Below, in pieces: positions 32,781-38,845 of a stretch of 40,999 nucleotides of DNA (position 1 is its first letter; every line of letters begins with the position of its first letter). A program made the translations under genes and the position numbers. This DNA comes from UBA2144 sp043819035 (GTDB taxonomy: Bacteria > Patescibacteriota > Gracilibacteria > Peribacterales > Peribacteraceae), in assembly GCA_043819035.1 (NCBI GenBank), contig JBDRFD010000005.1:1-40999 (forward strand), in the 5' to 3' direction. A model generated the notes under the pieces. That model saw only the letters and a program-made list of their open reading frames with translations. It was not told where the DNA came from and ran no database searches.

Positions 32781-33108
32781 ACCTAGGAATCCAAGAAAAC
32801 TTAGGAATCCAAAGGTGCTCAGATGAAAAATTCACAGATATAGCTGAATCAACATAAAACGACATAGGATCATATGCATCTGCAGTTGCGATTCGAACTC
32901 AAGCGGGCTGAAGCCCTTGTGCGACTTCATCGTTAACCCAGCCCTTAAGGGCTGGGTTAACGAATCAAATAAAATTGGGCTTTAGCCCTTTAAAAGCTAC
33001 AGCTTTTTAGTGAATTCAATATGACAAATTATATTGATCTGGCTATATGAGTAGATGAAATACTTCATCCCCTTGGCTTCCTCGGATTCCTCGGTTTCCT
33101 TGGATTCT
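32781..33108. repeat. nested repeats between trxA and small membrane gene
   Basis: The outer arms are AAGGAAACCTAGGAATCCAAG (from about 32776) and CCTCGGATTCCTCGGTTTCCTTGG (split, to about 33108). Inside are GGGCTGAAGCCC, a 34-bp perfect palindrome (32930-32963) and GGGCTTTAGCCC. I see no gene in this 390-bp gap. Confidence 0.65.
32930..32963. repeat. 34-bp perfect palindrome, REP-like
   Basis: TCGTTAACCCAGCCCTT followed by its exact reverse complement. It is flanked by the shorter hairpins GGGCTGAAGCCC and GGGCTTTAGCCC, a set resembling REP-type elements spread by IS200-like transposases (inference). No such transposase is in the window. Confidence 0.85.
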
Positions 33109-33129
33109 TTTGTAAGGAGTGTCGAAAGA

Positions 33130-33158
33130 TTGAACCCCACTCTGCGTTGTTCTACAAT
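33130..33158 (+). promoter_or_regulatory. promoter of the 79-aa membrane gene
   Basis: TTGAAC (33130-33135), 17-nt spacer, TACAAT (33153-33158). The ATG follows after 7 nt, so a leaderless mRNA is expected. Confidence 0.65.
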
Positions 33159-33165
33159 CCCAGCT

Positions 33166-33405
33166 ATGGGACGCATCATCCTCGGTCTTATGGGCATTGC
33201 ACTCTCGTTTCTCATCTTTCGTTTCAGGAGAATGATCGGTGATACGATTGGAGAAGGTGCGTGGATGCAAAAGATCGGTGGTGTGTACACCGTGGTTATT
33301 TACGCCGGCATATTCATCTTCTTCTGGAGCCTGCTGATGATTTTCAACCTGACGAATATCTTTATCGCCCCGTTCATTGCGCCCTTCCGGGCATTTGGGT
33401 TGTAA
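33166..33405 (+). CDS. small membrane protein, unknown (79 aa)
   Basis: The product has two strong hydrophobic segments, residues 2-17 (GRIILGLMGIALSFLIF) and about 34-62 (GGVYTVVIYAGIFIFFWSLLMIFNLTNIF), separated by a basic/acidic loop (RFRRMIGDTIGEGAWMQK). It probably crosses the membrane twice. ATG 33166 is chosen because a clear promoter ends 7 nt before it; an earlier in-frame ATG at 33055 would read through repeat sequence and precede that promoter. The family is not recognised. Confidence 0.7.
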   Translation: MGRIILGLMGIALSFLIFRFRRMIGDTIGEGAWMQKIGGVYTVVIYAGIFIFFWSLLMIFNLTNIFIAPFIAPFRAFGL

Positions 33406-33466
33406 AATTTCCTCGTAAGCTTAGTAGATTTTCGCTATCAACTCTGTACAATTCTCACGCTCTTGT

Positions 33467-33479
33467 GGGGCTGTAGCTC
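33467..33479 (+). repeat. duplicate of the tRNA-Ala 5' end
   Basis: GGGGCTGTAGCTC is identical to the first 13 nt of the tRNA gene at 33562-33574. The 82 bp between hold a hairpin element (CCTTCGTC at 33483-33490 with GACTACGGAAGG at 33502-33513). This could be an insertion that duplicated its target. Confidence 0.6.
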
Positions 33480-33561
33480 CCTCCTTCGTCCACCTGCGGC
33501 AGACTACGGAAGGGCGGGCCAGTTTGGTACCCTTGTTCTTTTTCTTCTCTAAACACACTTC

Positions 33562-33638
33562 GGGGCTGTAGCTCAGTTGGCTAGAGCGCCTGCTTTGCAA
33601 GCAGGAGGTCAGGAGTTCGATTCTCCTCAGCTCCACCA
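33562..33638 (+). tRNA. tRNA-Ala (anticodon TGC)
   Basis: Acceptor GGGGCTG pairs with CAGCTCC, including the G3-U70 pair that identifies alanine tRNA. D-arm GCTCAGTTGGCTAGAGC, anticodon stem CCTGC/GCAGG with loop TTTGCAA (anticodon TGC), and T-arm GGAG-TTCGATT-CTCC are all regular. Discriminator A and CCA are encoded. Confidence 0.97.
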
Positions 33639-33671
33639 CTACGTGTCTGCGTAAAGAGACCCGACACTTTG

Positions 33672-33719
33672 ACCAATAGATGCAAAATTTCTAAGACCCG
33701 AGTGGTTCGAATCTCTTCA
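33672..33719. repeat. direct repeat, left border of the Fic island
   Basis: ACCAATAGATG then AGACCCGAGTGGTTCGAATC (33694-33713). The 20-bp block is identical at 35342-35361, and the surrounding bases match in most positions. Confidence 0.75.
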
Positions 33720-33756
33720 GGTCGGAAGCGAAAAAAACCAATGAACCGCATAGTCA

Positions 33757-34272
33757 CTAGCGTTTTTTGCTTTTTTCGAACGATCTGATGATTTCCTCTT
33801 GTTCTTTGTCATCGATAGGACAATTTCCACATCGGTACTCGCTACAGAGAACAGAGTACCCTCCTTCAGGAAGCGCGATGCGCGTACCGCATTTTCCGCA
33901 GTGGGTTGGTTCGAAAGATGGTGGATTATCCAATATTGTGAAGTTGTATTCATTGGTGCCATACCAGACGTAAATTTCCATCTCATGCTTGAAATCAGAG
34001 AGACATTTCTTACAATCCTTCCAATTTCCCCCATGCTCTTCACAGGCATGATATCCACAGAGTGTGAAGCGCCTGTGGTTTCGCGAACAGCTGTTCCGAG
34101 CATAGGAAAAGAGCACATACCCATCTTCATCGTCGCAAATCCAGTTGCCACAACACTCTGTCTTTATAAGTTTCTTTCGTACAGAGTCACAGAGGCCGCA
34201 CCTTTTCCTTATCTTTTTCTTTGTCGGCCGAGTTGATGCCGTCCCGTAACGAGAGTTTGACATAGCAGACAT
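33757..34272 (-). CDS. conserved Cys-rich (zinc-binding) protein, function unknown
   Basis: The 171-aa protein carries several Cys/His clusters: RCGLCDS (residues 24-30), TECCGNWICDDED (38-50), CGYHACEEHG and CKKCL (70-90), then CGKCGTRI and CSEYRCGNCP in the C-terminal third. These pairs are spaced like zinc ribbons. The block TECCGNWICDDE, followed by YVLFSYARNSC and EIYVWYGTNEYNF, reminds me of a scattered family of conserved unknown proteins; this is from memory and unverified. It should be cytoplasmic. ATG 34272 and ATG 34263 are both possible starts. It shares the island with the Fic gene. Confidence 0.75.
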   Translation of the reverse strand: MSAMSNSRYGTASTRPTKKKIRKRCGLCDSVRKKLIKTECCGNWICDDEDGYVLFSYARNSCSRNHRRFTLCGYHACEEHGGNWKDCKKCLSDFKHEMEIYVWYGTNEYNFTILDNPPSFEPTHCGKCGTRIALPEGGYSVLCSEYRCGNCPIDDKEQEEIIRSFEKSKKR

Positions 34273-34402
34273 ATGCTGCCTTTGCGTTCAATCTTATGCA
34301 AGCAAGAATGTATGAGCTGACAGGCCGTTAAACGGGTGCTGACTTGAGGTTTTTGCATAGGAAATGGAGTGAAATTGTAGCGCAAAACGCACGTATCTAT
34401 GC

Positions 34403-34408
34403 TATAAT
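34403..34408 (+). promoter_or_regulatory. extended -10 box of the small antitoxin-like gene
   Basis: ATGCTATAAT contains TG-N-TATAAT, an extended -10. The GTG start follows after 6 nt, at about the expected transcription start. No -35 is visible. Confidence 0.6.
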
Positions 34409-34414
34409 ACGTCC

Positions 34415-34597
34415 GTGACATTCGGTACAGGCACTCCACTTCGGCAATTCTCGTCTCATCTGCGTAACGCAGCAGCAAGACACCAGATTATTCTGGATCG
34501 CGTAGAGCGAAACAGCGTTATTGAAGGACTGCCTCGTTTTACAAAAAAGAGTAAAGCGGAATGTCTTCAGGAAATTAAGAAGGTTTCGAAGAGTTGA
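34415..34597 (+). CDS. putative VbhA-like antitoxin of the Fic enzyme
   Basis: The 60-aa product starts at GTG. Its middle segment VERNSVIEGLPRF (residues 30-42) resembles the inhibitory helix of FicA/VbhA antitoxins (consensus S/T-x-x-x-E-G/N, for example 'SQRLEGLE' in VbhA), with Asn33 in place of Ser/Thr and Glu37-Gly38 kept. The rest is helical and basic at the C-terminus. In known systems the Glu enters the Fic active site and blocks ATP. Here the gene is on the opposite strand and its last 23 bases overlap the end of the Fic gene, which is unusual, because antitoxins normally precede the toxin on the same strand. Function is inferred from a short motif plus position. Confidence 0.55.
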   Translation: MTFGTGTPLRQFSSHLRNAAARHQIILDRVERNSVIEGLPRFTKKSKAECLQEIKKVSKS

Positions 34598-35222
34598 ATG
34601 CTTCAATAATAAGAGTTTGCATTGGCGCAAAGTCTTTGAGTATCGCCGCTGCAGCTGCTTTAATGTAGCGTTGTTTTCCTGCATCTGAGTCGTCGTATAC
34701 AAGTGGCAGCCTTCCCGCTTGCAGTGCCATTAAATCTGTTACCAATTTAATTGTTCTGGCATTGCCTTCACGAAAAGGGTGAATGGCAAGGAATTCACCC
34801 TGAATGTGCGCGATTGCATTACAAAAATCTTCATCGCTTTGCAGTAATAGTATGGGATATTTGTTCAGTATATCTCGCTCAAATTCTCTCATTGCTTCAT
34901 CAAGGTAATCCGGCGGTGGCCACGTCACTCCGGTTTTACTGATAGTGACCGTACGCCACCTGCCTGCCCATTCGTACAGATCACCGAAGATTACATTATG
35001 AACATGTCGTATAAATTCCGATGTCATCGGCGTATCTGAGCGAACCTCTTCGAACAGCAATTCATACGCTCTGGCCAATGCCTTTTCCTCTTCAAGCTGC
35101 AGAACCTGTAGATCATTGATGTTGTCCTTGTTCTTGAGGATGGTTTGCTGTTCATCCGTATACTCATTTTCAGCTCCTCCGACACTGTATCGGGAAGTCG
35201 ATTTGTGGACATCTTTTTTCAT
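34575..35222 (-). CDS. Fic family protein (AMPylase-type, likely class I)
   Basis: Fic enzymes transfer AMP or other phosphate-containing groups to target proteins. The 215-aa sequence has the core IFGDLYEWAGRWRTVTISKTG (residues 78-98) and the active loop HPFREGNARTIK (148-159), close to HPFx[D/E]GNGRxxR but with Ala for the second Gly and Lys for the last Arg. His148, needed for catalysis, is present. No inhibitory (S/T)xxxE(G/N) helix is found in the protein, which fits class I with a separate antitoxin; a candidate overlaps its 3' end. ATG 35222 is chosen because TATGAT stands exactly 6 nt before it; another ATG exists at 35249. The changed motif may lower or alter activity. Confidence 0.88.
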   Translation of the reverse strand: MKKDVHKSTSRYSVGGAENEYTDEQQTILKNKDNINDLQVLQLEEEKALARAYELLFEEVRSDTPMTSEFIRHVHNVIFGDLYEWAGRWRTVTISKTGVTWPPPDYLDEAMREFERDILNKYPILLLQSDEDFCNAIAHIQGEFLAIHPFREGNARTIKLVTDLMALQAGRLPLVYDDSDAGKQRYIKAAAAAILKDFAPMQTLIIEAFNSSKPS

Positions 35223-35318
35223 ATATACATCATACCCCAATCCATCCATAAGCCAGAAATTTGCAGTAAATGGAGATTGATAATGTTACTCGAGTGTATG
35301 ACCCGACTCACAACCTAT

Positions 35319-35376
35319 ACCAAGAGATGTAAAAATACTGGAGACCCGAGTGGTTCGAATCGTTTCATCTCCACCA
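35319..35376. repeat. direct repeat with tRNA-like 3' end, right border of the Fic island
   Basis: ACCAAGAGATG then AGACCCGAGTGGTTCGAATC (35342-35361), continuing CGTTTCATCTCCACCA. GGTTCGAATC and the closing ATCTCCACCA resemble a tRNA T-loop and acceptor end, and GGAGAT at 35272 could pair with ATCTCC, but the T-stem does not pair. Probably a tRNA remnant. Confidence 0.65.
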
Positions 35377-35385
35377 CATTAACCA

Positions 35386-35652
35386 CTAAAGATGACGTAG
35401 TAGATTCTGAAGTATTGGTCCTTGTTTTTTGACAATTGCGTAACGCACAAAAAGCCCCTTTTTCTTTCTTTCAATAACACCTGCTGCCTCAAGAATCTTG
35501 AGATGTTTTGAAGTGGACTTTATTTTAAGATTAATAGCTTCTGCAATATCACTTACAGTCGCTGTTCTTGTTTTGAGAAACGAAAGAATCTTGAGTCTAT
35601 TACGATTAGCAATGGACATAAGACGACATTCGAAAGTACGGAGTTTATCCAT
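35386..35652 (-). CDS. ArsR-family winged-helix regulator
   Basis: The 88-aa protein is a single helix-turn-helix domain. ANRNRLKILSFLKTRTATVSDIAEAINLKIKSTSKHLKILEAAGVIERKKKGLFVRYAI (in short: residues 16-74) shows the ArsR layout of recognition helix 'STSKHLKILEAAG' and beta-wing 'ERKKKGLFVRY'. The first part (RTFECRLMSIAN) has one Cys at residue 9, and no ELCVCD metal-binding motif, so a metal effector is not obvious. Three operator-like repeats lie directly upstream (35676-35860), suggesting autoregulation. It follows the two purP genes on the same strand but the operator cluster separates them. Confidence 0.85.
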   Translation of the reverse strand: MDKLRTFECRLMSIANRNRLKILSFLKTRTATVSDIAEAINLKIKSTSKHLKILEAAGVIERKKKGLFVRYAIVKKQGPILQNLLRHL

Positions 35653-35675
35653 AAGACAATAGAAAAAGGTGCTAG

Positions 35676-35860
35676 TATTCGCCTAATCGCGCGAATAGTC
35701 CATAATAAAAACATACGATTTGAAACTTACCAAAAGCCGAAATGTATTCGCCTATTCGCGCGAATAGTCCACTATAAATGTTATTTTGTAATACATTCAA
35801 ATTTAAAAAGTATTCGCCTACTGGTGGTGAGCATATCGAACCATTCGTGCGAATAGTCCA
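35676..35860. repeat. three 27-bp operator-like repeats upstream of arsR
   Basis: Copy 1 is TATTCGCCTAATCGCGCG then AATAGTCCA (35676-35702). Copy 2 (35745-35771) differs by one base and contains the perfect 16-bp palindrome CTATTCGCGCGAATAG. Copy 3 (35811-35860) is split by about 23 bp. Spacers of 42 and 39 bp are AT-rich and unrelated. Confidence 0.75.
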
Positions 35861-35886
35861 CTAATATGACACATAGCTTCTGAGCC

Positions 35887-37056
35887 TCACGTCACCACCT
35901 CTTCAAGCCGATTCTCATCAATTGCTGTTTTTAATTCGATCCCGATACGCTCCCCCACACTCATCGATTCTCCATATAAGTATCCTGAGTAAGGAGTCGA
36001 ACGTGTACCGGGTGAGCCTGGAATCCTCAAAGAAACATCGAAAATCACGATATCCTCTCTCCCATCTTCTGCGACTACCGCACCCTGAAGAGCAAACGGT
36101 CCGATGATTCCTTTCTGGGATGGATCGACATCGGGTGTGAGTGATTTCGTCGCCTCCACAAACTTATCACCTAGATCGAATGCTTTCTCTAAAATTGATT
36201 CTTTGACTGTGCAAGCAACGTGTCCCGTTTCGATCATCTTCGGCTCAATTCCAAATTCCAGTGCGTGTTCCTGCTGCGGGGCAAGCATCCTAAGAAATCC
36301 ATCCAGGTTTGTCTGGCGCCGCATATCGGTACCCATCAGTTCGAGCTCCTTCGTGAACGGTGAGTAGAAGAAGTTGAAGTTCACGTGCGCCCCAACGATA
36401 AATTCTTCAATGGTTGCTTTGCGCCAATTAGACGCAATGCGGCCGGTTTCCTCGAGTTTCGTTCCCTCTTCCTCCCATGATTCGGGACTATTGCATATAA
36501 AAAAGGCACGCTCGTAACCTCGCTGAGCTTCATTCGCTTTCACCAATACAGGACGATCTATCTCTTCGGAATTCTTGAAAATTTTCGGCGTTCGAATACC
36601 CGCCATGTGCAGGAGGTCATACTGCGTAAAGTTCTGATCGCGCTCTTCGAACCGTAACAAGTGCCGCGACCCAAAAATTGGAACGTTGAATTCATTCTCA
36701 ACCTTCGTGAAATCATCGAAGTACACCCAGAAGTAGCGGTTATGAATGAAAATAGTGTTCAGAGATCTAAGTTGCTCCTGTATTTTTTTATCCAGAATAT
36801 TTTGGAAAGACTCCGTTACAATCACTTCATCGATACAACCAAGCTTTTCGACGTCCGATGCCTGACGTCCGCTGTTTGACGTCCTCGTTTTAAAATATTT
36901 CGTGTACGTCTTCTCCCTCCCCTTCCTCGCAACACACACCGTCTTGAATCCCACCTGTTTCGCTCCATGACACACATCGAGTGCACTGTGTCCACCAAGG
37001 ACCCCGACAGTGATGTCTTTAAGATCATAACCTTTAAGGAGTTGAGCAGTATCCAT
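35887..37056 (-). CDS. purP: PurP-family enzyme (FAICAR synthetase-like), paralogue 1
   Basis: PurP enzymes join formate to AICAR with ATP, making FAICAR in purine synthesis; they are mainly archaeal. The 389-aa sequence has the N-terminal domain start VGVLGGHSALDVCHGAKQVGF (residues 17-37), IFGSRHLLRFEERDQNFTQYDLLHMAGIRTPK (about 143-174), an ATP-grasp segment DRPVLVKANEAQRGYERAFF, and IIGPFALQGAVVAEDG with VSLRIPGSPGTRSTPYSGYLYG near the end, where the family has its substrate loop. It pairs with the second paralogue 77 nt upstream. Sequence alone does not show that both are active; one may have a different substrate. TACACT lies just before the ATG. Confidence 0.88.
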   Translation of the reverse strand: MDTAQLLKGYDLKDITVGVLGGHSALDVCHGAKQVGFKTVCVARKGREKTYTKYFKTRTSNSGRQASDVEKLGCIDEVIVTESFQNILDKKIQEQLRSLNTIFIHNRYFWVYFDDFTKVENEFNVPIFGSRHLLRFEERDQNFTQYDLLHMAGIRTPKIFKNSEEIDRPVLVKANEAQRGYERAFFICNSPESWEEEGTKLEETGRIASNWRKATIEEFIVGAHVNFNFFYSPFTKELELMGTDMRRQTNLDGFLRMLAPQQEHALEFGIEPKMIETGHVACTVKESILEKAFDLGDKFVEATKSLTPDVDPSQKGIIGPFALQGAVVAEDGREDIVIFDVSLRIPGSPGTRSTPYSGYLYGESMSVGERIGIELKTAIDENRLEEVVT

Positions 37057-37084
37057 TTATGAAAAGTGTAGAGAAAAAATCAGA

Positions 37085-37132
37085 AACCAGAAACTAAAAA
37101 CTAAAAACCGAATTGTCCATTGTCCATTGCCA
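37085..37132. repeat. word-type repeat (CAGAAACTAAAAAC / CAATTGTCCATTG)
   Basis: CAGAAACCAGAAACTAAAAAC and then TTGTCCATTGTCCATTGCCAA. The second word resembles the arm at 32335-32400. This short element separates the two purP genes. Confidence 0.55.
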
Positions 37133-37133
37133 A

Positions 37134-38189
37134 TTATCCAAGAACTTCCTCCAACCGCCCAGACTCAATCGCCTGCTTAATATCCCTCGCCATCCTCCGC
37201 CCCGTGCTCATTGGCACATCATACTTGAGTGCCGAATAAGGAGAACCTTCGATAAACGGATTTGTTCCGGCCACAATCCTAGCACTGATTTCGAAGACCA
37301 GGACTTCCAGCTTGCGTGTGACAATTGTTTCCAGGCAGAACGGACCGAAGAGACCCTTCCCACCACAGACCTCCCTGCTGGTCTCGACGACTCTGTCCCC
37401 CATATCAAACATCAGTGGCAGGAGCGATTCACGTACAACCACCGGAATATTCCCGACTATTGTGTAACTGGTATGAATATTTGCTGCCAATTGATCCTCT
37501 GCCTTAATTCGCCCGATGGAATCCGCATTTGATTCATAGCGTTTGTCGAAGCTGAGGATCTCAAGCTCTTTTGTGATCGTCGAGTAGAAGTAGTGGATAT
37601 ATAGCGGGACTCCCACAACATATTCCTGAAGCACGAAGTCATTTTGATCCGGATACTTGCGATTCTTCACTTCGTAAAACTGCTCAGGTGTCTTGGCAAT
37701 AAAGTACCCGAATCCCCCACCCGCCCCATGGAATTTTACAATCACCGGTTTATCAATATCCTCCGGCCTTTCATAGACCCGCGGAAGTTTTAAGCCCGCT
37801 TTCTCCATCCATACACGTTCTTTCTTGCGGTCAGACTCCCACTCGAGAATCTCCTTCGTCCCGTAGTACATCACCTTCATTTTCTGAACACGATCGTGAC
37901 CCATATATGCAATAAAGGAACCGTGAGGAATCACAATCGCATTGCGCTTGATCAGCTCCTCTTCCAGCTTTTCGTCCCATGCATCGAAGCTGTTTATAGT
38001 GATTATTTCATCTGCCACCGGATATGCTTTGTATGGCCGCTCCCGACCTTTGCAGCAAATTGCCAACGTACGCATTCCCTCATCCTTCGCCCCTTTCAAT
38101 ATCTGCAGCGCGGAGTGGCTTCCCAGAGTTGCAATCACGAAATCCTTAGAATTCGTGGAAGCCGGAAGAATGGGAGATCCCTTTTTCAT
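37134..38189 (-). CDS. purP: PurP-family enzyme (FAICAR synthetase-like), paralogue 2
   Basis: The 351-aa sequence is a clearer PurP than its neighbour. It has FVIATLGSHSALQILKGAKDEG (residues 17-38), IPHGSFIAYMGHD (about 87-99), VMYYGTKEILEWESDRKKERVWMEKAGLKLPR (about 106-137), the nucleotide-binding PVIVKFHGAGGGFGYFIAKTPEQF (about 147-170) and GPFCLETIVTRKLEVLVFEISARIVAGTNPF near 290. Product and reaction are as for the partner. The typical bacterial route uses PurH instead, which is not in the window. TACAAT sits 12 nt before the ATG. First gene of the likely pair. Confidence 0.92.
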   Translation of the reverse strand: MKKGSPILPASTNSKDFVIATLGSHSALQILKGAKDEGMRTLAICCKGRERPYKAYPVADEIITINSFDAWDEKLEEELIKRNAIVIPHGSFIAYMGHDRVQKMKVMYYGTKEILEWESDRKKERVWMEKAGLKLPRVYERPEDIDKPVIVKFHGAGGGFGYFIAKTPEQFYEVKNRKYPDQNDFVLQEYVVGVPLYIHYFYSTITKELEILSFDKRYESNADSIGRIKAEDQLAANIHTSYTIVGNIPVVVRESLLPLMFDMGDRVVETSREVCGGKGLFGPFCLETIVTRKLEVLVFEISARIVAGTNPFIEGSPYSALKYDVPMSTGRRMARDIKQAIESGRLEEVLG

Positions 38190-38254
38190 GGTATTTTGGG
38201 CATTGTACCAAATTCCTATTGCTTGGCAAGCTCTCTTTTATACAAGTTTTTCTT

Positions 38255-38713
38255 TTACTCTGAAAAGCTTTCTCCAAGCGGAAAATCAACTTCACGAGTA
38301 CATACTTCCCCGCTGCCTGAAACATGCGGAAATTGCATCTGGAGATGAATTCGAACAATCTTGTGTGTTTCTGGATCAATTACATCAATCAGTTGCGTTC
38401 GTACAAGTTTAACTGTGGCTTCCATCCCCACATCTTCATGAGCATGTTCACTCATGAGCCACTTCAATAACTCAATATCGGGGGCAATGTCGTTTTCAAA
38501 CCGTCGCATGACTTCTTGATACCTTTCAATAGGTACTCCTCTACGCTTACAAATCTCTGCTGTGAGTCCCGCAAACAAATCTGACCATGCCATTACTGCA
38601 GCATTTTTGTCAGGTGCTCTTTCATACTCCGCCCATTGTGTAATGAGACCAGTCTGCATGCCATTCCACTCTCTAAGCCCTACATCTGTACCGTCAGCGT
38701 GGTGCGCATTCAT
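38255..38713 (-). CDS. unknown 152-aa protein
   Basis: No family is recognised. Residues 1-85 are helical (REWNGMQTGLITQWAEYERAP, VMAWSDLFAGLTAEICKRRG) and the rest beta-like (TVKLVRTQLIDVIDPETHKIVRIHLQMQFPHV). No signal peptide or membrane segment is seen. The single long frame in an otherwise AT-rich place supports coding. The start has no Shine-Dalgarno. A 65-bp gap with no clear terminator separates it from the purP pair on the same strand. Confidence 0.65.
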   Translation of the reverse strand: MNAHHADGTDVGLREWNGMQTGLITQWAEYERAPDKNAAVMAWSDLFAGLTAEICKRRGVPIERYQEVMRRFENDIAPDIELLKWLMSEHAHEDVGMEATVKLVRTQLIDVIDPETHKIVRIHLQMQFPHVSGSGEVCTREVDFPLGESFSE

Positions 38714-38809
38714 GATATTGCGGGAAAGATTACTCTTTTATATAGATATAATCTACTATTATTAGCTATTGTCAATATCTTATTTACCGCTTGAATATAG
38801 GCACATCCG

Positions 38810-38837
38810 TTGCACCGTTCCATCTGATCGCTACAAT
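38810..38837 (+). promoter_or_regulatory. promoter of the glutaredoxin-DsbD fusion
   Basis: TTGCAC (38810-38815), 16-nt spacer, TACAAT (38832-38837). The ATG comes 8 nt later, with no ribosome binding site. Confidence 0.55.
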
Positions 38838-38845
38838 AGCTCAAC

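Noticed and set aside
35272..35376. Functional tRNA at the right island border
   Set aside because: Acceptor-like ends can pair, but the T-stem does not and no anticodon arm can be drawn; treated as a remnant.
35676..35860. CRISPR array with 27-bp repeats
   Set aside because: Only three copies, one split, with an internal palindrome, AT-rich spacers of low complexity and no cas genes; the position before an ArsR gene fits operators better.
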